From: an uncultured Alphaproteobacteria bacterium
GTDB taxonomy: Bacteria; Pseudomonadota; Alphaproteobacteria; HIMB59; GCA-002718135
Direction: 5' to 3'
Length of the DNA: 64,000 nt
NCBI GenBank assembly: GCA_902537325.1
Contig: CACBAT010000003.1
Span: 40,140-104,139, forward strand
This document shows positions 26,604 to 33,935 of the stretch, piece after piece. How positions within the stretch are numbered: the first letter of the stretch is position 1; each line of letters opens with the position of its first letter. Made by a program: the position numbers and the translations under genes. The notes under the pieces are model-generated. The model worked only from the letters and a program-made list of their open reading frames with translations, was not told the origin of the DNA and did no database searches.

Positions 26604-27890
26604 TTAGTCTCTAATTGAATAAGCTACTACTCCAACCTCGGCTTTATCAGTACCAAGTTTTTCGGCTTCTTCACTAATTCTTAATCCCATAATATTTTTA
26701 ATTAGATATATTACAATATATGAGAAAACAAAAACAAAGATACACACTGAAGCAACGCCCAGTAATTGAATTGAGTATGATGCATCAGGATTAGTTAGAG
26801 GAACAACTAATGTTCCCCAAATACCTGCAAACATATGTACGGGTATTGCACCAACAACATCATCTAGTTTTAATGAGTTTAAGAAGTTAGTTCCATAATA
26901 CATTATTACTCCACCAACTGCTCCAATTCCAATTGCAAGCAATGGACTAGGCATCAATGGTTCAGCTGTTATTGAAACTAAACCTGCAAGAGCTCCATTT
27001 AGCATCATAACAATATCAGTTTTGCCACCAATCAATCTTGTTATTGCGGCACCAGCCATACATCCACCACAAGCTGCAAGTTGAGTATTCATGAAAATTT
27101 TTGACATTGCAGTTGCATCTTCATAAGAACCTAATGCAAGTTGGGATCCACCATTAAAGCCATACCACCCCATCCATAAAATAAATGTTCCTAATGTAAC
27201 TAAGGGAATGGATGATGGAGCAAATGGAGCCATATTAGCTGGTTCTCCACTTGCACTAAATCTTCCAAGTCTTGGACCTAAAAGAATTACTCCTGCTAAA
27301 GCTGCAGAACCACCACAAGCGTGAACTAATGTCGAGCCAGCAAAATCTGCAAATCCTAGGGCGTCTAGCCATCCTCCACCCCATTCCCAACCCATTTGAA
27401 TTGGATAAATTACTCCTCCAAGTACTGCTGCAAATGTAAAGAAGGGCCAAATTTTTATTCGCTCTGCTACAGCACCTGATACAATAGACACAGTAGCACA
27501 AACAAATAAAGCTTGAAAAAACCAATCCGAAGCATCTGAGTAACCTGTTTCCATAGAAGTATTATCAGTCCATATGGATGGTGTACCAATATAGCCTCCT
27601 TCAGGGACAGAGTATCCGAGATTGTATCCAATTAAATAGAAAACAATTGAAACTATTGCGAATTTTCCAATATTTTTAGCAGCAATAGTTGATACACTTC
27701 TAGTGGTAACAAGGCCTGATTCTAAAAATAGAAATCCTGCAGCCATCCACATGACTAAGAAACCACAAACTAAAAAAGAAAATGTGTTAAATATATATGC
27801 TACTTCTGCATCAACCTCTGCTCTCACAGAAGAACTTAGCAACAAAATAAAAGAGAGAATTGTAAAAAGACTAAAAAATTTTTTATACAT
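26604..27890 (-). CDS. amt: Ammonium transporter (Amt/MEP/Rh), paralog 1
   Basis: A 428-residue channel with a signal-peptide-like N-terminus and about 11 helices. Conserved segments include FLVMWMAAGFLFLESGLV, FAGSTLVHACGGSAALAG (twin-His region first His), WFGFNGGSQ-like WYGFNGGSQLALG, and VHMFAGIWGTL (second pore His). The C-terminal LRISEEAEKLGTDKAEVG is standard. The start at 27890 is preferred over 27902 because GGAG lies at the right distance. No glnK neighbour is present; the leader holds two glutamine riboswitch aptamers. Confidence 0.95.
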   Translation of the reverse strand: MYKKFFSLFTILSFILLLSSSVRAEVDAEVAYIFNTFSFLVCGFLVMWMAAGFLFLESGLVTTRSVSTIAAKNIGKFAIVSIVFYLIGYNLGYSVPEGGYIGTPSIWTDNTSMETGYSDASDWFFQALFVCATVSIVSGAVAERIKIWPFFTFAAVLGGVIYPIQMGWEWGGGWLDALGFADFAGSTLVHACGGSAALAGVILLGPRLGRFSASGEPANMAPFAPSSIPLVTLGTFILWMGWYGFNGGSQLALGSYEDATAMSKIFMNTQLAACGGCMAGAAITRLIGGKTDIVMMLNGALAGLVSITAEPLMPSPLLAIGIGAVGGVIMYYGTNFLNSLKLDDVVGAIPVHMFAGIWGTLVVPLTNPDASYSIQLLGVASVCIFVFVFSYIVIYLIKNIMGLRISEEAEKLGTDKAEVGVVAYSIRD

Positions 27891-27896
27891 TATTAA

Positions 27897-27978
27897 CTCC
27901 ATATAAAATTATAGACATAACTAACCTTAAGTTATGCATTGCATCATGCTTAGCTATGGAAATTAATTACTAAGATCC
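27897..27978 (-). promoter_or_regulatory. amt 1 expression platform with candidate anti-Shine-Dalgarno
   Basis: Between the proximal aptamer and the amt ATG, the RNA contains UUUCCAUA (27955-27962), which can pair with UAUGGAG over the Shine-Dalgarno (27897-27903). A separate 7-base hairpin (CATAACT / AGTTATG, 27916-27922 and 27930-27936) lies in between. The 22-base block around the anti-SD (27944-27965) is identical in the amt 2 leader (29984-30005). Translational control by SD masking is inference from pairing and conservation. Confidence 0.6.
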
Positions 27979-28028
27979 GCGTTCCTTCGGGTATACCTAC
28001 TTCCGATTTGCAAGCTGCAAATTGAACG
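27979..28028 (-). promoter_or_regulatory. glnA-type glutamine riboswitch aptamer, proximal copy of the amt 1 leader
   Basis: Read as minus-strand RNA, the element begins CGUUCAA, has a hairpin (UUUGCA / UGCAAA), then CGGAAGUAGG, a second hairpin (GGUAUACC), and closes CCCGAAGGAACGC. Outer pairing of CGUUC with GAACG makes the three-way junction of the glnA RNA family that binds L-glutamine. The invariant GGAAGUAGG and CGAAGGAACG segments are both present. Confidence 0.88.
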
Positions 28029-28045
28029 ATTTTATAACTTTGCAT

Positions 28046-28096
28046 GCGTTCCTTCGACTTTCGTCTACTTCCGTCACTCTAAAAGAGTGATGAACG
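28046..28096 (-). promoter_or_regulatory. glnA-type glutamine riboswitch aptamer, distal copy of the amt 1 leader
   Basis: Same architecture as the proximal aptamer 17 bases downstream in the transcript: CGUUCA, hairpin (UCACUCU / AGAGUGA), CGGAAGUAG, short hairpin (GAC / GUC), CGAAGGAACGC. The two aptamers share little sequence in their hairpins but all the junction bases, as expected for a folded ligand-binding RNA. Tandem arrangement suggests a steeper response to glutamine. Confidence 0.88.
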
Positions 28097-28164
28097 TGAT
28101 TTGACTTATAACTATAATTCAGAAAGTATCAATAAATAGTATTAAAATTAATTATTAAATAAAA

Positions 28165-28539
28165 TTAATTTTCTAAGCTAATTTTATTAAAAAATGTGCC
28201 TTCTTTTTTTAACCAACCATTAATCATATCAAGAAAATTATTACTTAAGTAGTAATTCTTAATTCGTTTGTCAGATTTACTTTGTTCTTTTACAAATATA
28301 TTTTTTTCCAAGGCTTCGTTTAAAATTGATTGAATAGAAGATCTAGAACCAATTGACTTAGGTATATTTGCGCAAATTGTTTCAAATGAAATTCCATTTA
28401 ATCTATTGTTTTCATAGATCTCTAGACAAATAACGTGATGCAAAATTGATTTAAATAAAAATTTTGAAACGTAATCTTCTGAATAAAAGCTTGAATATAT
28501 GTTTCTTTTTTTTTCTTTAATAATTTCTGTTTCAGTCAT
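28165..28539 (-). CDS. Small winged-helix (MarR-like) protein between the amt genes
   Basis: A 124-residue protein of unassigned function. Its middle (about 50-98) reads as a winged helix: ISFETICANIPKSIGSRSSIQSILNEALEKNIF followed by a basic wing KEQSKSDKRIKNYYLS, as in MarR-type regulators. A G-rich Shine-Dalgarno precedes the ATG. It lies between amt 2 and the amt 1 leader in the same direction, so it may regulate nitrogen genes, but that is only positional inference. Confidence 0.7.
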   Translation of the reverse strand: MTETEIIKEKKRNIYSSFYSEDYVSKFLFKSILHHVICLEIYENNRLNGISFETICANIPKSIGSRSSIQSILNEALEKNIFVKEQSKSDKRIKNYYLSNNFLDMINGWLKKEGTFFNKISLEN

Positions 28540-28567
28540 TTGACCCCCTCACTAATGTTTAAGAGTT

Positions 28568-28595
28568 TGGGAGAGCAAATGCTCTCCCATTTTTT
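28568..28595 (+). terminator. Strong hairpin with plus-strand T-run downstream of amt 2
   Basis: A near-perfect 10-base stem (TGGGAGAGCA / TGCTCTCCCA) with a two-base spacer is followed by TTTTTT on the plus strand. In the direction of the amt genes no T-run follows the stem, so it may instead protect the 3' end of the amt 2 mRNA or separate it from the winged-helix gene. Confidence 0.7.
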
Positions 28596-28634
28596 AGTGA
28601 CCAACTATAAGGAGTTGATGTGCTAATCACTAAA
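28593..28634. repeat. Nested inverted repeat immediately after amt 2
   Basis: TTTAGTGA (28593-28600) pairs with TCACTAAA (28627-28634), and inside it CAACT (28602-28606) pairs with AGTTG (28613-28617). It sits between the terminator-like hairpin and the amt 2 stop. It may be an RNA-processing or stability element; function is unknown. Confidence 0.5.
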
Positions 28635-28638
28635 TTCA

Positions 28639-29925
28639 TTAGTCTCTGATGCTGTAAGCCATAACACCTACTTCAGATTTATCAGTACCAAGTTTTTCAG
28701 CTTCTTCACTGATTCTAATACCAAATAACATTTTCATAATGTACCAAATGATAAATGATACAACAAAAACGAAGACGTTAATTGCCACTATTCCGTAAAG
28801 TTGAGCTCCAAAACTTGCTGCGCTGTTTGAAATTGGAACTACTAATGTTCCGAAAATTCCGGCAAAACCGTGTACAGGAATTGCTCCAACAACATCATCA
28901 ATTTTAAAGGAAATTAAAAGTCTTGTTCCATAGAAGACAATTAATCCACCAATAGCACCAATGATCACTGCTAAGAATGGAGAAGGAGCTAAAGGTTCTG
29001 CAGTAATTGCTACTAAACCACCTAATGCTCCGTTAAGCATCATAACAACATCTGTTTTACCAGTTACTAGTCTTGAAATTACTGCACAAGCCATTACACC
29101 TGCACCAGCTGCTAAGTTAGTATTAATATATATTGTTGCTACTGCTGTAACATCATCAAATGTACCCATTGCAAGTTGTGATCCACCATTAAATCCGAAC
29201 CATCCAAGCCACAGGATAAATACACCAAGAGTGGCAAGAGGTATTGAAGAATTTGCAAAAGGTTCCATTGGAGCTGCTTCACCACTATCAGTAAATCTTC
29301 CTAATCTTGGACCTAATAAAATTGCACCAGCGAGTGCTGCTGCTGCTCCTGCACTATGTACTAGAGTTGAACCAGCAAAATCTGAGAAACCAGCTTCCGC
29401 TAAGTATCCTCCACCCCACTGCCAACCCATTTCGATTGGATAAATGAAACCAGTTAATAAAGCACAAAAAATAAAGAATGGCCAAATTTTAATTCTTTCA
29501 GCTAGTGTTCCAGATACAATTGAGCATGTTGTTGCACAAAATACCATCTGAAAGAACCAGTCAGAACCATCTGAATAACCTGTATCAAGAGCGCTACCAT
29601 CACTCCAAGGAAGTGGAGATCCGATAAAACCACCTGCCGGGATGCCATATGCCATATTGTATCCAACTAACCAGAACATTAAGCCAGCTATTGAATATAA
29701 GCCTATATTTTTTGCAGCAATTGTTGCTACACTTTTAGACGTAACAAGTCCTGATTCAAGCATTGCAAATCCTGCTGCCATCCACATGACTAAGAACCCA
29801 GATACAAGAAATAGGAATGTATTTAAAATGTATTGCACTTCACCATCAACTTCGGCTCTTGCATATGAACTAAAGAGCATAAAGACGGCAAGAATGCTAA
29901 TGAAATATATAGATTTTTTTAACAT
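28639..29925 (-). CDS. amt: Ammonium transporter (Amt/MEP/Rh), paralog 2
   Basis: A 428-residue Amt channel closely similar to paralog 1 throughout. It has the signal-like N-terminus, FAGSTLVHSAGAAAALAG, WFGFNGGSQLAMG and VHGFAGIFGTL with the two pore histidines. It shares the C-terminal LGTDKSEVGVMAYSIRD with paralog 1 almost exactly. The start at 29925 is chosen over 29955 because AATGGAGGATTAATG gives an ideal Shine-Dalgarno spacing. Its leader holds a second tandem pair of glutamine aptamers. Confidence 0.95.
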   Translation of the reverse strand: MLKKSIYFISILAVFMLFSSYARAEVDGEVQYILNTFLFLVSGFLVMWMAAGFAMLESGLVTSKSVATIAAKNIGLYSIAGLMFWLVGYNMAYGIPAGGFIGSPLPWSDGSALDTGYSDGSDWFFQMVFCATTCSIVSGTLAERIKIWPFFIFCALLTGFIYPIEMGWQWGGGYLAEAGFSDFAGSTLVHSAGAAAALAGAILLGPRLGRFTDSGEAAPMEPFANSSIPLATLGVFILWLGWFGFNGGSQLAMGTFDDVTAVATIYINTNLAAGAGVMACAVISRLVTGKTDVVMMLNGALGGLVAITAEPLAPSPFLAVIIGAIGGLIVFYGTRLLISFKIDDVVGAIPVHGFAGIFGTLVVPISNSAASFGAQLYGIVAINVFVFVVSFIIWYIMKMLFGIRISEEAEKLGTDKSEVGVMAYSIRD

Positions 29926-29929
29926 TAAT

Positions 29930-30017
29930 CCTCCATTATAAATTTCACAGTACATGGCTCACATTGAGTCATGCGTTACTTTTCATGCTTAGCTATGGAA
30001 ATTAAATAATAAGATCC
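29930..30017 (-). promoter_or_regulatory. amt 2 expression platform with candidate anti-Shine-Dalgarno
   Basis: The same anti-SD block as in amt 1 (UUUCCAUA, 29994-30001) can pair with AUGGAG over the Shine-Dalgarno (29930-29936). The intervening sequence differs from amt 1 but also forms a hairpin (AUGACUCA / UGAGCCAU with one mismatch). Preservation of the block while the spacer has diverged supports a function. Confidence 0.6.
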
Positions 30018-30068
30018 GCGTTCCTTCGGTTTTAACCTACTTCCGATTTACCTTAGGCAAATTGAACG
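30018..30068 (-). promoter_or_regulatory. glnA-type glutamine riboswitch aptamer, proximal copy of the amt 2 leader
   Basis: Minus-strand RNA: CGUUCAA, hairpin (UUUGCC / GGUAAA, one mismatch), CGGAAGUAGG, hairpin closing on GGUU / AACC, CCGAAGGAACGC. Compared with the amt 1 proximal aptamer the second hairpin changes from GGUAUACC to GGUUaaaaCC-type sequence while still pairing, which is compensatory change. Confidence 0.87.
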
Positions 30069-30085
30069 ATTTAATAACTTTGCAT

Positions 30086-30135
30086 GCGTTCCTTCGACTT
30101 TCGTCTACTTCCGTCACCCAAAAGGGTAATGAACG
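30086..30135 (-). promoter_or_regulatory. glnA-type glutamine riboswitch aptamer, distal copy of the amt 2 leader
   Basis: Minus-strand RNA: CGUUCA, hairpin (ACCC / GGGU), CGGAAGUAG, short hairpin (GAC / GUC), CGAAGGAACGC. The first hairpin differs from that in the amt 1 distal aptamer but pairs equally, while the junction bases are identical. It is the first aptamer transcribed in the amt 2 leader. Confidence 0.87.
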
Positions 30136-30243
30136 TGAATATTGATTTAGTTTAATATTAATTTTTAGTAAGATTATAATCGTTAATATTAATATGCAAA
30201 AAACGCATATAGTAATATTTCCATGTTTTGCAGGGAATATTAG
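30136..30243 (-). promoter_or_regulatory. AT-rich region upstream of the amt 2 riboswitches, presumed promoter
   Basis: Together with the aptamers and leader this completes a 318-base gene-free stretch (29926-30243). These last 108 bases are highly AT-rich with several TTAATATTAA-like direct and inverted repeats. The amt 2 promoter should lie here, but no single -35/-10 pair stands out. The Gfo/Idh gene ends at its right border. Confidence 0.4.
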
Positions 30244-31395
30244 CTATTTTATTGTTGATAAATCAGTCCAAGCAGAATCATTATTACTAGACTCTACACT
30301 TGCATTGATAAATTTCATAATGTGTAAACCATCATCAATATTTGGAAGTATCTTTAATAGTTCTTCCTTATTTTCCTTATTTTGTATGACATCGGCAGCA
30401 TCTGAATAAATTTGTGCAAATGCTTCAAGATAACCTTCTGGGTGACCAGCAGGGATTCGCACGTTAGCTTCAGTTCCCTCAACTTTGATAGAACCACCTC
30501 TCGTTATTATCTGGCTTGCCTCTCCTACTTGACTAAAGGTTGCATAATTTGGATTTTCTTGACTCCATTTTAATGCTCCCTTGTCTCCATAAATAGCTAC
30601 AGTAAAATTATTTTCTTCTCCTGTCGCAACTTGAGAAATAGATAATGAACCCTTAGCTCCATTATTTAATCTTATCATTATCGAAGCATCATCATCTAAT
30701 TTTCTTCCCTCAACAAAAGTTGTAAGATCTGCACTAACTGATTGTAATTTTAATTGAGTAATAAATTCTAATAAATGCATAGTGTGACTCCCAATATCAC
30801 CCACACCTCCTGCAGCTCCACTTCTTGAGGGATCTGTTCTCCATTCTGCTTGTTTATTTGAACCGGAATCTTCCTCTTTTGATCCGAGCCATCCTTGCAA
30901 ATAAGATCCTTTAACAATTCTTATTTTTCCAAGTGCTCCATTTTCAATAAGTGATCTCATACCTCTTACGACTGGATAGCCAGAATAATTATGAGTTAAG
31001 AAAAAATGAGCATCAGATTTAGAAACTGCATCAACTAATTTATGTGCGTCTTCCATTGTAGAGGTCATTGGTTTATCACAAATGACATGAATATTTTTAT
31101 TTAGAAATTCTATTGCTGGTGCAGCATGCATGTGATTTGGCGTTACAATAGAGACTACATCAATTCCATCATCTCTTTTAGATTCTTCCTCAGCCATAGT
31201 TTTAAAATCAGGATAACTTCTTGAGGGATCAAGGCCAATTTCTTTAGCAGATTTAGCTGCTTTTTCTGGAGTTGAAGATAAGCAACCAGCAACAAATTCA
31301 TACTTATCGTCCATTCTTGCACATAAACGATGTACAGCTCCTATAAATGCTCCTTGGCCGCCACCTATCATTCCTAGTTTTAATCTTTTTGTCAT
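30244..31395 (-). CDS. Gfo/Idh/MocA-family NAD(P)-dependent oxidoreductase
   Basis: A 383-residue sugar or cyclitol dehydrogenase. The Rossmann motif is GMIGGGQGAFIGAVHRL, the family EKP motif appears as CDKPMTSTMEDAH, and the C-terminal domain carries GGVGDIGSHTMHLLEFIT with the usual active-site Asp/His region. A good Shine-Dalgarno (TAGGAGA) precedes the ATG. It is encoded directly after the TIM-barrel isomerase, a common pairing in the catabolism of keto-sugars or inositols. Confidence 0.92.
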   Translation of the reverse strand: MTKRLKLGMIGGGQGAFIGAVHRLCARMDDKYEFVAGCLSSTPEKAAKSAKEIGLDPSRSYPDFKTMAEEESKRDDGIDVVSIVTPNHMHAAPAIEFLNKNIHVICDKPMTSTMEDAHKLVDAVSKSDAHFFLTHNYSGYPVVRGMRSLIENGALGKIRIVKGSYLQGWLGSKEEDSGSNKQAEWRTDPSRSGAAGGVGDIGSHTMHLLEFITQLKLQSVSADLTTFVEGRKLDDDASIMIRLNNGAKGSLSISQVATGEENNFTVAIYGDKGALKWSQENPNYATFSQVGEASQIITRGGSIKVEGTEANVRIPAGHPEGYLEAFAQIYSDAADVIQNKENKEELLKILPNIDDGLHIMKFINASVESSNNDSAWTDLSTIK

Positions 31396-31407
31396 TTAAA
31401 TTTTCTC

Positions 31408-32460
31408 CTAAATACCTAAAAGTTTTTTATTAGTTTCTTCATCCATTCCTGAATCAGCAAAATCATCAAAAGCTTTTTCAGTTACATCGATGATATGCTC
31501 TTTTATAAATTTAGCACCCTCTTCTGCTCCTTGTTGAGGGCTTTTTATACAACATTCCCATTCTAAAACTGCCCAGCCATCAAAATTATAACCAGATAAT
31601 TTTGAAAAAATAGATTTAAAGTCAACCTGACCATCTCCTAATGATCTGAATCTGCCGGCTCTATTAATCCATGATTGAAAACCTCCGTATACACCTTGCT
31701 TCCCACTTGGATTTAATTCAGCATCTTTTACATGAAACATTTTTAATTTGTTATGATAGATATCAATATGATCCAAATAATTTAAATGCTGAAGAATAAA
31801 ATGACTTGGATCATAAAGCATATTACATCTTGGATGATTACCAACCTTTTCTAAAAACATTTCAAATGTAATTCCATCATGGAGATCTTCACCAGGATGG
31901 ATTTCATAACATAGATCTACCCCAGCTTCGTCGAATTTATTTAAAATTGGTTTCCATCTTTTTGCAAGTTCATTAAAAGCTTCATCTACTAAACCTTCTG
32001 GTCTTTGAGGCCATGGATATAAATATGGCCATGCTAGTGCACCAGAAAAAGTTGCATGTGCATTTAGTCCAAAGTTCTTTGAAGCAACTGCTGCTTGCAT
32101 TAATTGATCAATGGCCCATTCTTTTCTTTTACTTGGATTACCTCTTACTTTTTCATCTGCAAATCCATCAAAAGGAATATTATACGCAGGATGAACAGCA
32201 ACAAGCTGACCTTGAAGATGAGTAGATAACTCTGTCAGTTGTAAATTATTATTTTCAAGAATTCCTTTTATATCATCACAATAATCTTTACTTTCAGAAG
32301 CTTTTTTTAAATCAATTAATCTTGAATCCCATGACGGTATCTGTACGCCTTTATATCCTAAATTAGAAGCCCATTTTGATATTGACTCTAATGAGTTGAA
32401 AGGTTCATCATCACTTACAAACTGGGCAAGAAATATTGCTGGGCCTTTTATTTTTTTCAT
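31408..32460 (-). CDS. Sugar phosphate isomerase/epimerase-like TIM-barrel protein (IolE/MocC type)
   Basis: A 350-residue AP_endonuc_2/xylose isomerase-like TIM barrel. Metal-ligand-like residues appear in LCYEIHPGEDLH (Glu), NMLYDPSHFILQ (Asp, His), MFHVKDAE (His, Asp) and WAVLEWECC (Glu). Relatives isomerise or epimerise keto-sugars or dehydrate keto-inositols. GGAG lies 8 bases before the ATG. It forms a two-gene unit with the oxidoreductase 12 bases downstream. Confidence 0.9.
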   Translation of the reverse strand: MKKIKGPAIFLAQFVSDDEPFNSLESISKWASNLGYKGVQIPSWDSRLIDLKKASESKDYCDDIKGILENNNLQLTELSTHLQGQLVAVHPAYNIPFDGFADEKVRGNPSKRKEWAIDQLMQAAVASKNFGLNAHATFSGALAWPYLYPWPQRPEGLVDEAFNELAKRWKPILNKFDEAGVDLCYEIHPGEDLHDGITFEMFLEKVGNHPRCNMLYDPSHFILQHLNYLDHIDIYHNKLKMFHVKDAELNPSGKQGVYGGFQSWINRAGRFRSLGDGQVDFKSIFSKLSGYNFDGWAVLEWECCIKSPQQGAEEGAKFIKEHIIDVTEKAFDDFADSGMDEETNKKLLGI

Positions 32461-32494
32461 ATTAAATCTCCATAATTATTTAAACACGAAACAG

Positions 32495-33223
32495 TTAGGT
32501 AGTCATTAAATTTTTAAAATTTTCGTATAATTTTTTAGTATTATAGTTCATTTCTTGAATATTATTTCTAAGCAATTTATCCAGTTCATCAATCGAGTTT
32601 TTGCCTAAATATTTTTCTAAAGCATTTTTTAATTCAGGAACTTTGGACCATTTAATTATTGTGTTTTCATCTACTTCCATGTGAAATTGAATGCCATAAG
32701 CATGGTTTTTATACTTAAAAATTTGAAATTTTGTAATATCTGATGAACCTAAAATTGTAACATCAGAACTATTTAGTTCACTTACCTCGTAACTATGCCA
32801 TTGTAATGCTTTAATCTGATTATCAAAATTTTTAAAAAGTTGATCCTTTTTTTTATTATCTAAAATATTAATATTTAGAACCCCGATTTCTGGAGGATTA
32901 GATTTAATTACTTTACCGCCAAGAATTTCTCCTAAAAATTGACAACCTAAACAGATTCCGAGATATGGTTTTTGATTATTTAGAACAAATTCTTTTATCT
33001 TATTTTTTTCATCAATCATCCACGGATATTGTTCTTCCATCCAAGTATCCATTGGTCCACCTAAACATATCATTCCATCATATATATCAAGATTAACAGG
33101 AATCTTTTCTCCTTTATCCAATCGAATAATAGTTGTTTCAACTAAGTCTTCATTCATTAACTCTGTAAAGTACCCAGGTGTTACTAAGGGCGTATGTTGA
33201 AGAATAATTATTTTATGAGACAC
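32495..33223 (-). CDS. Class I glutamine amidotransferase-like protein
   Basis: The 242-residue protein has a complete GATase1 triad region: nucleophile Cys in YLGICLGCQFLGEILGG, and His-x-Glu in YGIQFHMEVDE. It stands alone without a synthetase domain, like the GMP-synthase-like family that includes gamma-glutamyl hydrolases and putative amidotransferase subunits. It overlaps the alkyltransferase gene by 11 bases. The true substrate cannot be told. Confidence 0.87.
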   Translation of the reverse strand: MSHKIIILQHTPLVTPGYFTELMNEDLVETTIIRLDKGEKIPVNLDIYDGMICLGGPMDTWMEEQYPWMIDEKNKIKEFVLNNQKPYLGICLGCQFLGEILGGKVIKSNPPEIGVLNINILDNKKKDQLFKNFDNQIKALQWHSYEVSELNSSDVTILGSSDITKFQIFKYKNHAYGIQFHMEVDENTIIKWSKVPELKNALEKYLGKNSIDELDKLLRNNIQEMNYNTKKLYENFKNLMTT

Positions 33224-33653
33224 TTTTTTCTAAGTTGAGTAATCTTTTTTTTAACTTGATCCCCCCTCTTCCAGAAAATCCTCCAAGTTTACCATCACTA
33301 CGAATTATGCGGTGACAGGGAATAATAAGCAAAAGTTTATTTTGTCCACAAACATTACCTACATATCTTGGAGACGTACCAACTTTTTTTGCTATTTCTC
33401 CATATGTTGAAACTTTACCATATTTAATTTTAGATAATTCTTTCCAAATTTTTTTTTGCAAAGGGGACCCTTCAAAAGAATAGTTAATCTTAAAATTTTT
33501 AAGTTTTCCAGAGGCATATAAATTAATCTGATTCTTAATATTAATTACATCATTCGTTTCATTTGTTTTTCCAAAACTCAGTGATAAGATGTTGCCACCC
33601 TTTTTTTTTATCGTAATCCAACCGAGTTTAGTTTTAAAAGAAGCAATTTCCAT
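33213..33653 (-). CDS. ogt: Methylated-DNA-[protein]-cysteine S-methyltransferase
   Basis: A 146-residue suicide repair protein that takes alkyl groups from O6-alkylguanine. The active site is IPCHRIIRSDGKLGGFSGRGGIK, and the helix-turn-helix with the arginine finger is in ISKIKYGKVSTYGEIAKKVGTSPRYVGN-type sequence split across about 75-105. There is no Ada regulatory domain, so it is the Ogt type. It is the first gene of a short unit with the amidotransferase. Confidence 0.94.
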   Translation of the reverse strand: MEIASFKTKLGWITIKKKGGNILSLSFGKTNETNDVINIKNQINLYASGKLKNFKINYSFEGSPLQKKIWKELSKIKYGKVSTYGEIAKKVGTSPRYVGNVCGQNKLLLIIPCHRIIRSDGKLGGFSGRGGIKLKKRLLNLEKSVS

Positions 33654-33706
33654 ATAAAATTAATAACATTATTGAATGAATCTATCAAAATAATTTATAG
33701 TAAATC

Positions 33707-33913
33707 ATGGATGAAGATAATTTAAATCTAGAGATTAGAAAATTTCTTAAACAAGTTGGTATTAGCTCGCAACGTGAAATAGAAAATTACATACGAAAAA
33801 AATTTTCCGAAGGAAGTATCAAAACAGGTGAATCCATAAAAGTGTCTATGAATTTATCATCTGAAGATGGAGAGCTTAATCATTCAATTAAAGAGGATAT
33901 AAAAATAAAATAA
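33707..33913 (+). CDS. DUF6494-family small protein
   Basis: A 68-residue protein whose pattern (short acidic start, IRKFLKQVGISSQREIEN, then a basic KKFSEGSIKTGE turn and two beta-strand-like segments) matches the small alphaproteobacterial DUF6494 family. Its function is unknown. It is read on the plus strand, alone, between two minus-strand groups. Family call made from memory of the consensus. Confidence 0.78.
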   Translation: MDEDNLNLEIRKFLKQVGISSQREIENYIRKKFSEGSIKTGESIKVSMNLSSEDGELNHSIKEDIKIK

Positions 33914-33935
33914 TGTTTTAAAATTTTTGAAGAGT

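Noticed and set aside
28961..29443. 160-codon plus-strand open frame inside amt 2
   Set aside because: It is the antisense of a conserved transporter and its composition (repeated Ala/Pro/Ser) is what antisense of helix-rich Amt sequence gives.
27979..30135. Repeated GCGTTCCTTCG...CTACTTCCG units that look like a short repeat array or CRISPR
   Set aside because: Only two units per locus, unequal spacing, and each unit folds as a glutamine aptamer on the strand of the downstream amt gene. No cas genes are present.
30194..30409. Plus-strand reading frame over the end of the Gfo/Idh gene and the amt 2 upstream region
   Set aside because: It runs antisense through a clear dehydrogenase gene, has no Shine-Dalgarno and no recognisable protein features.
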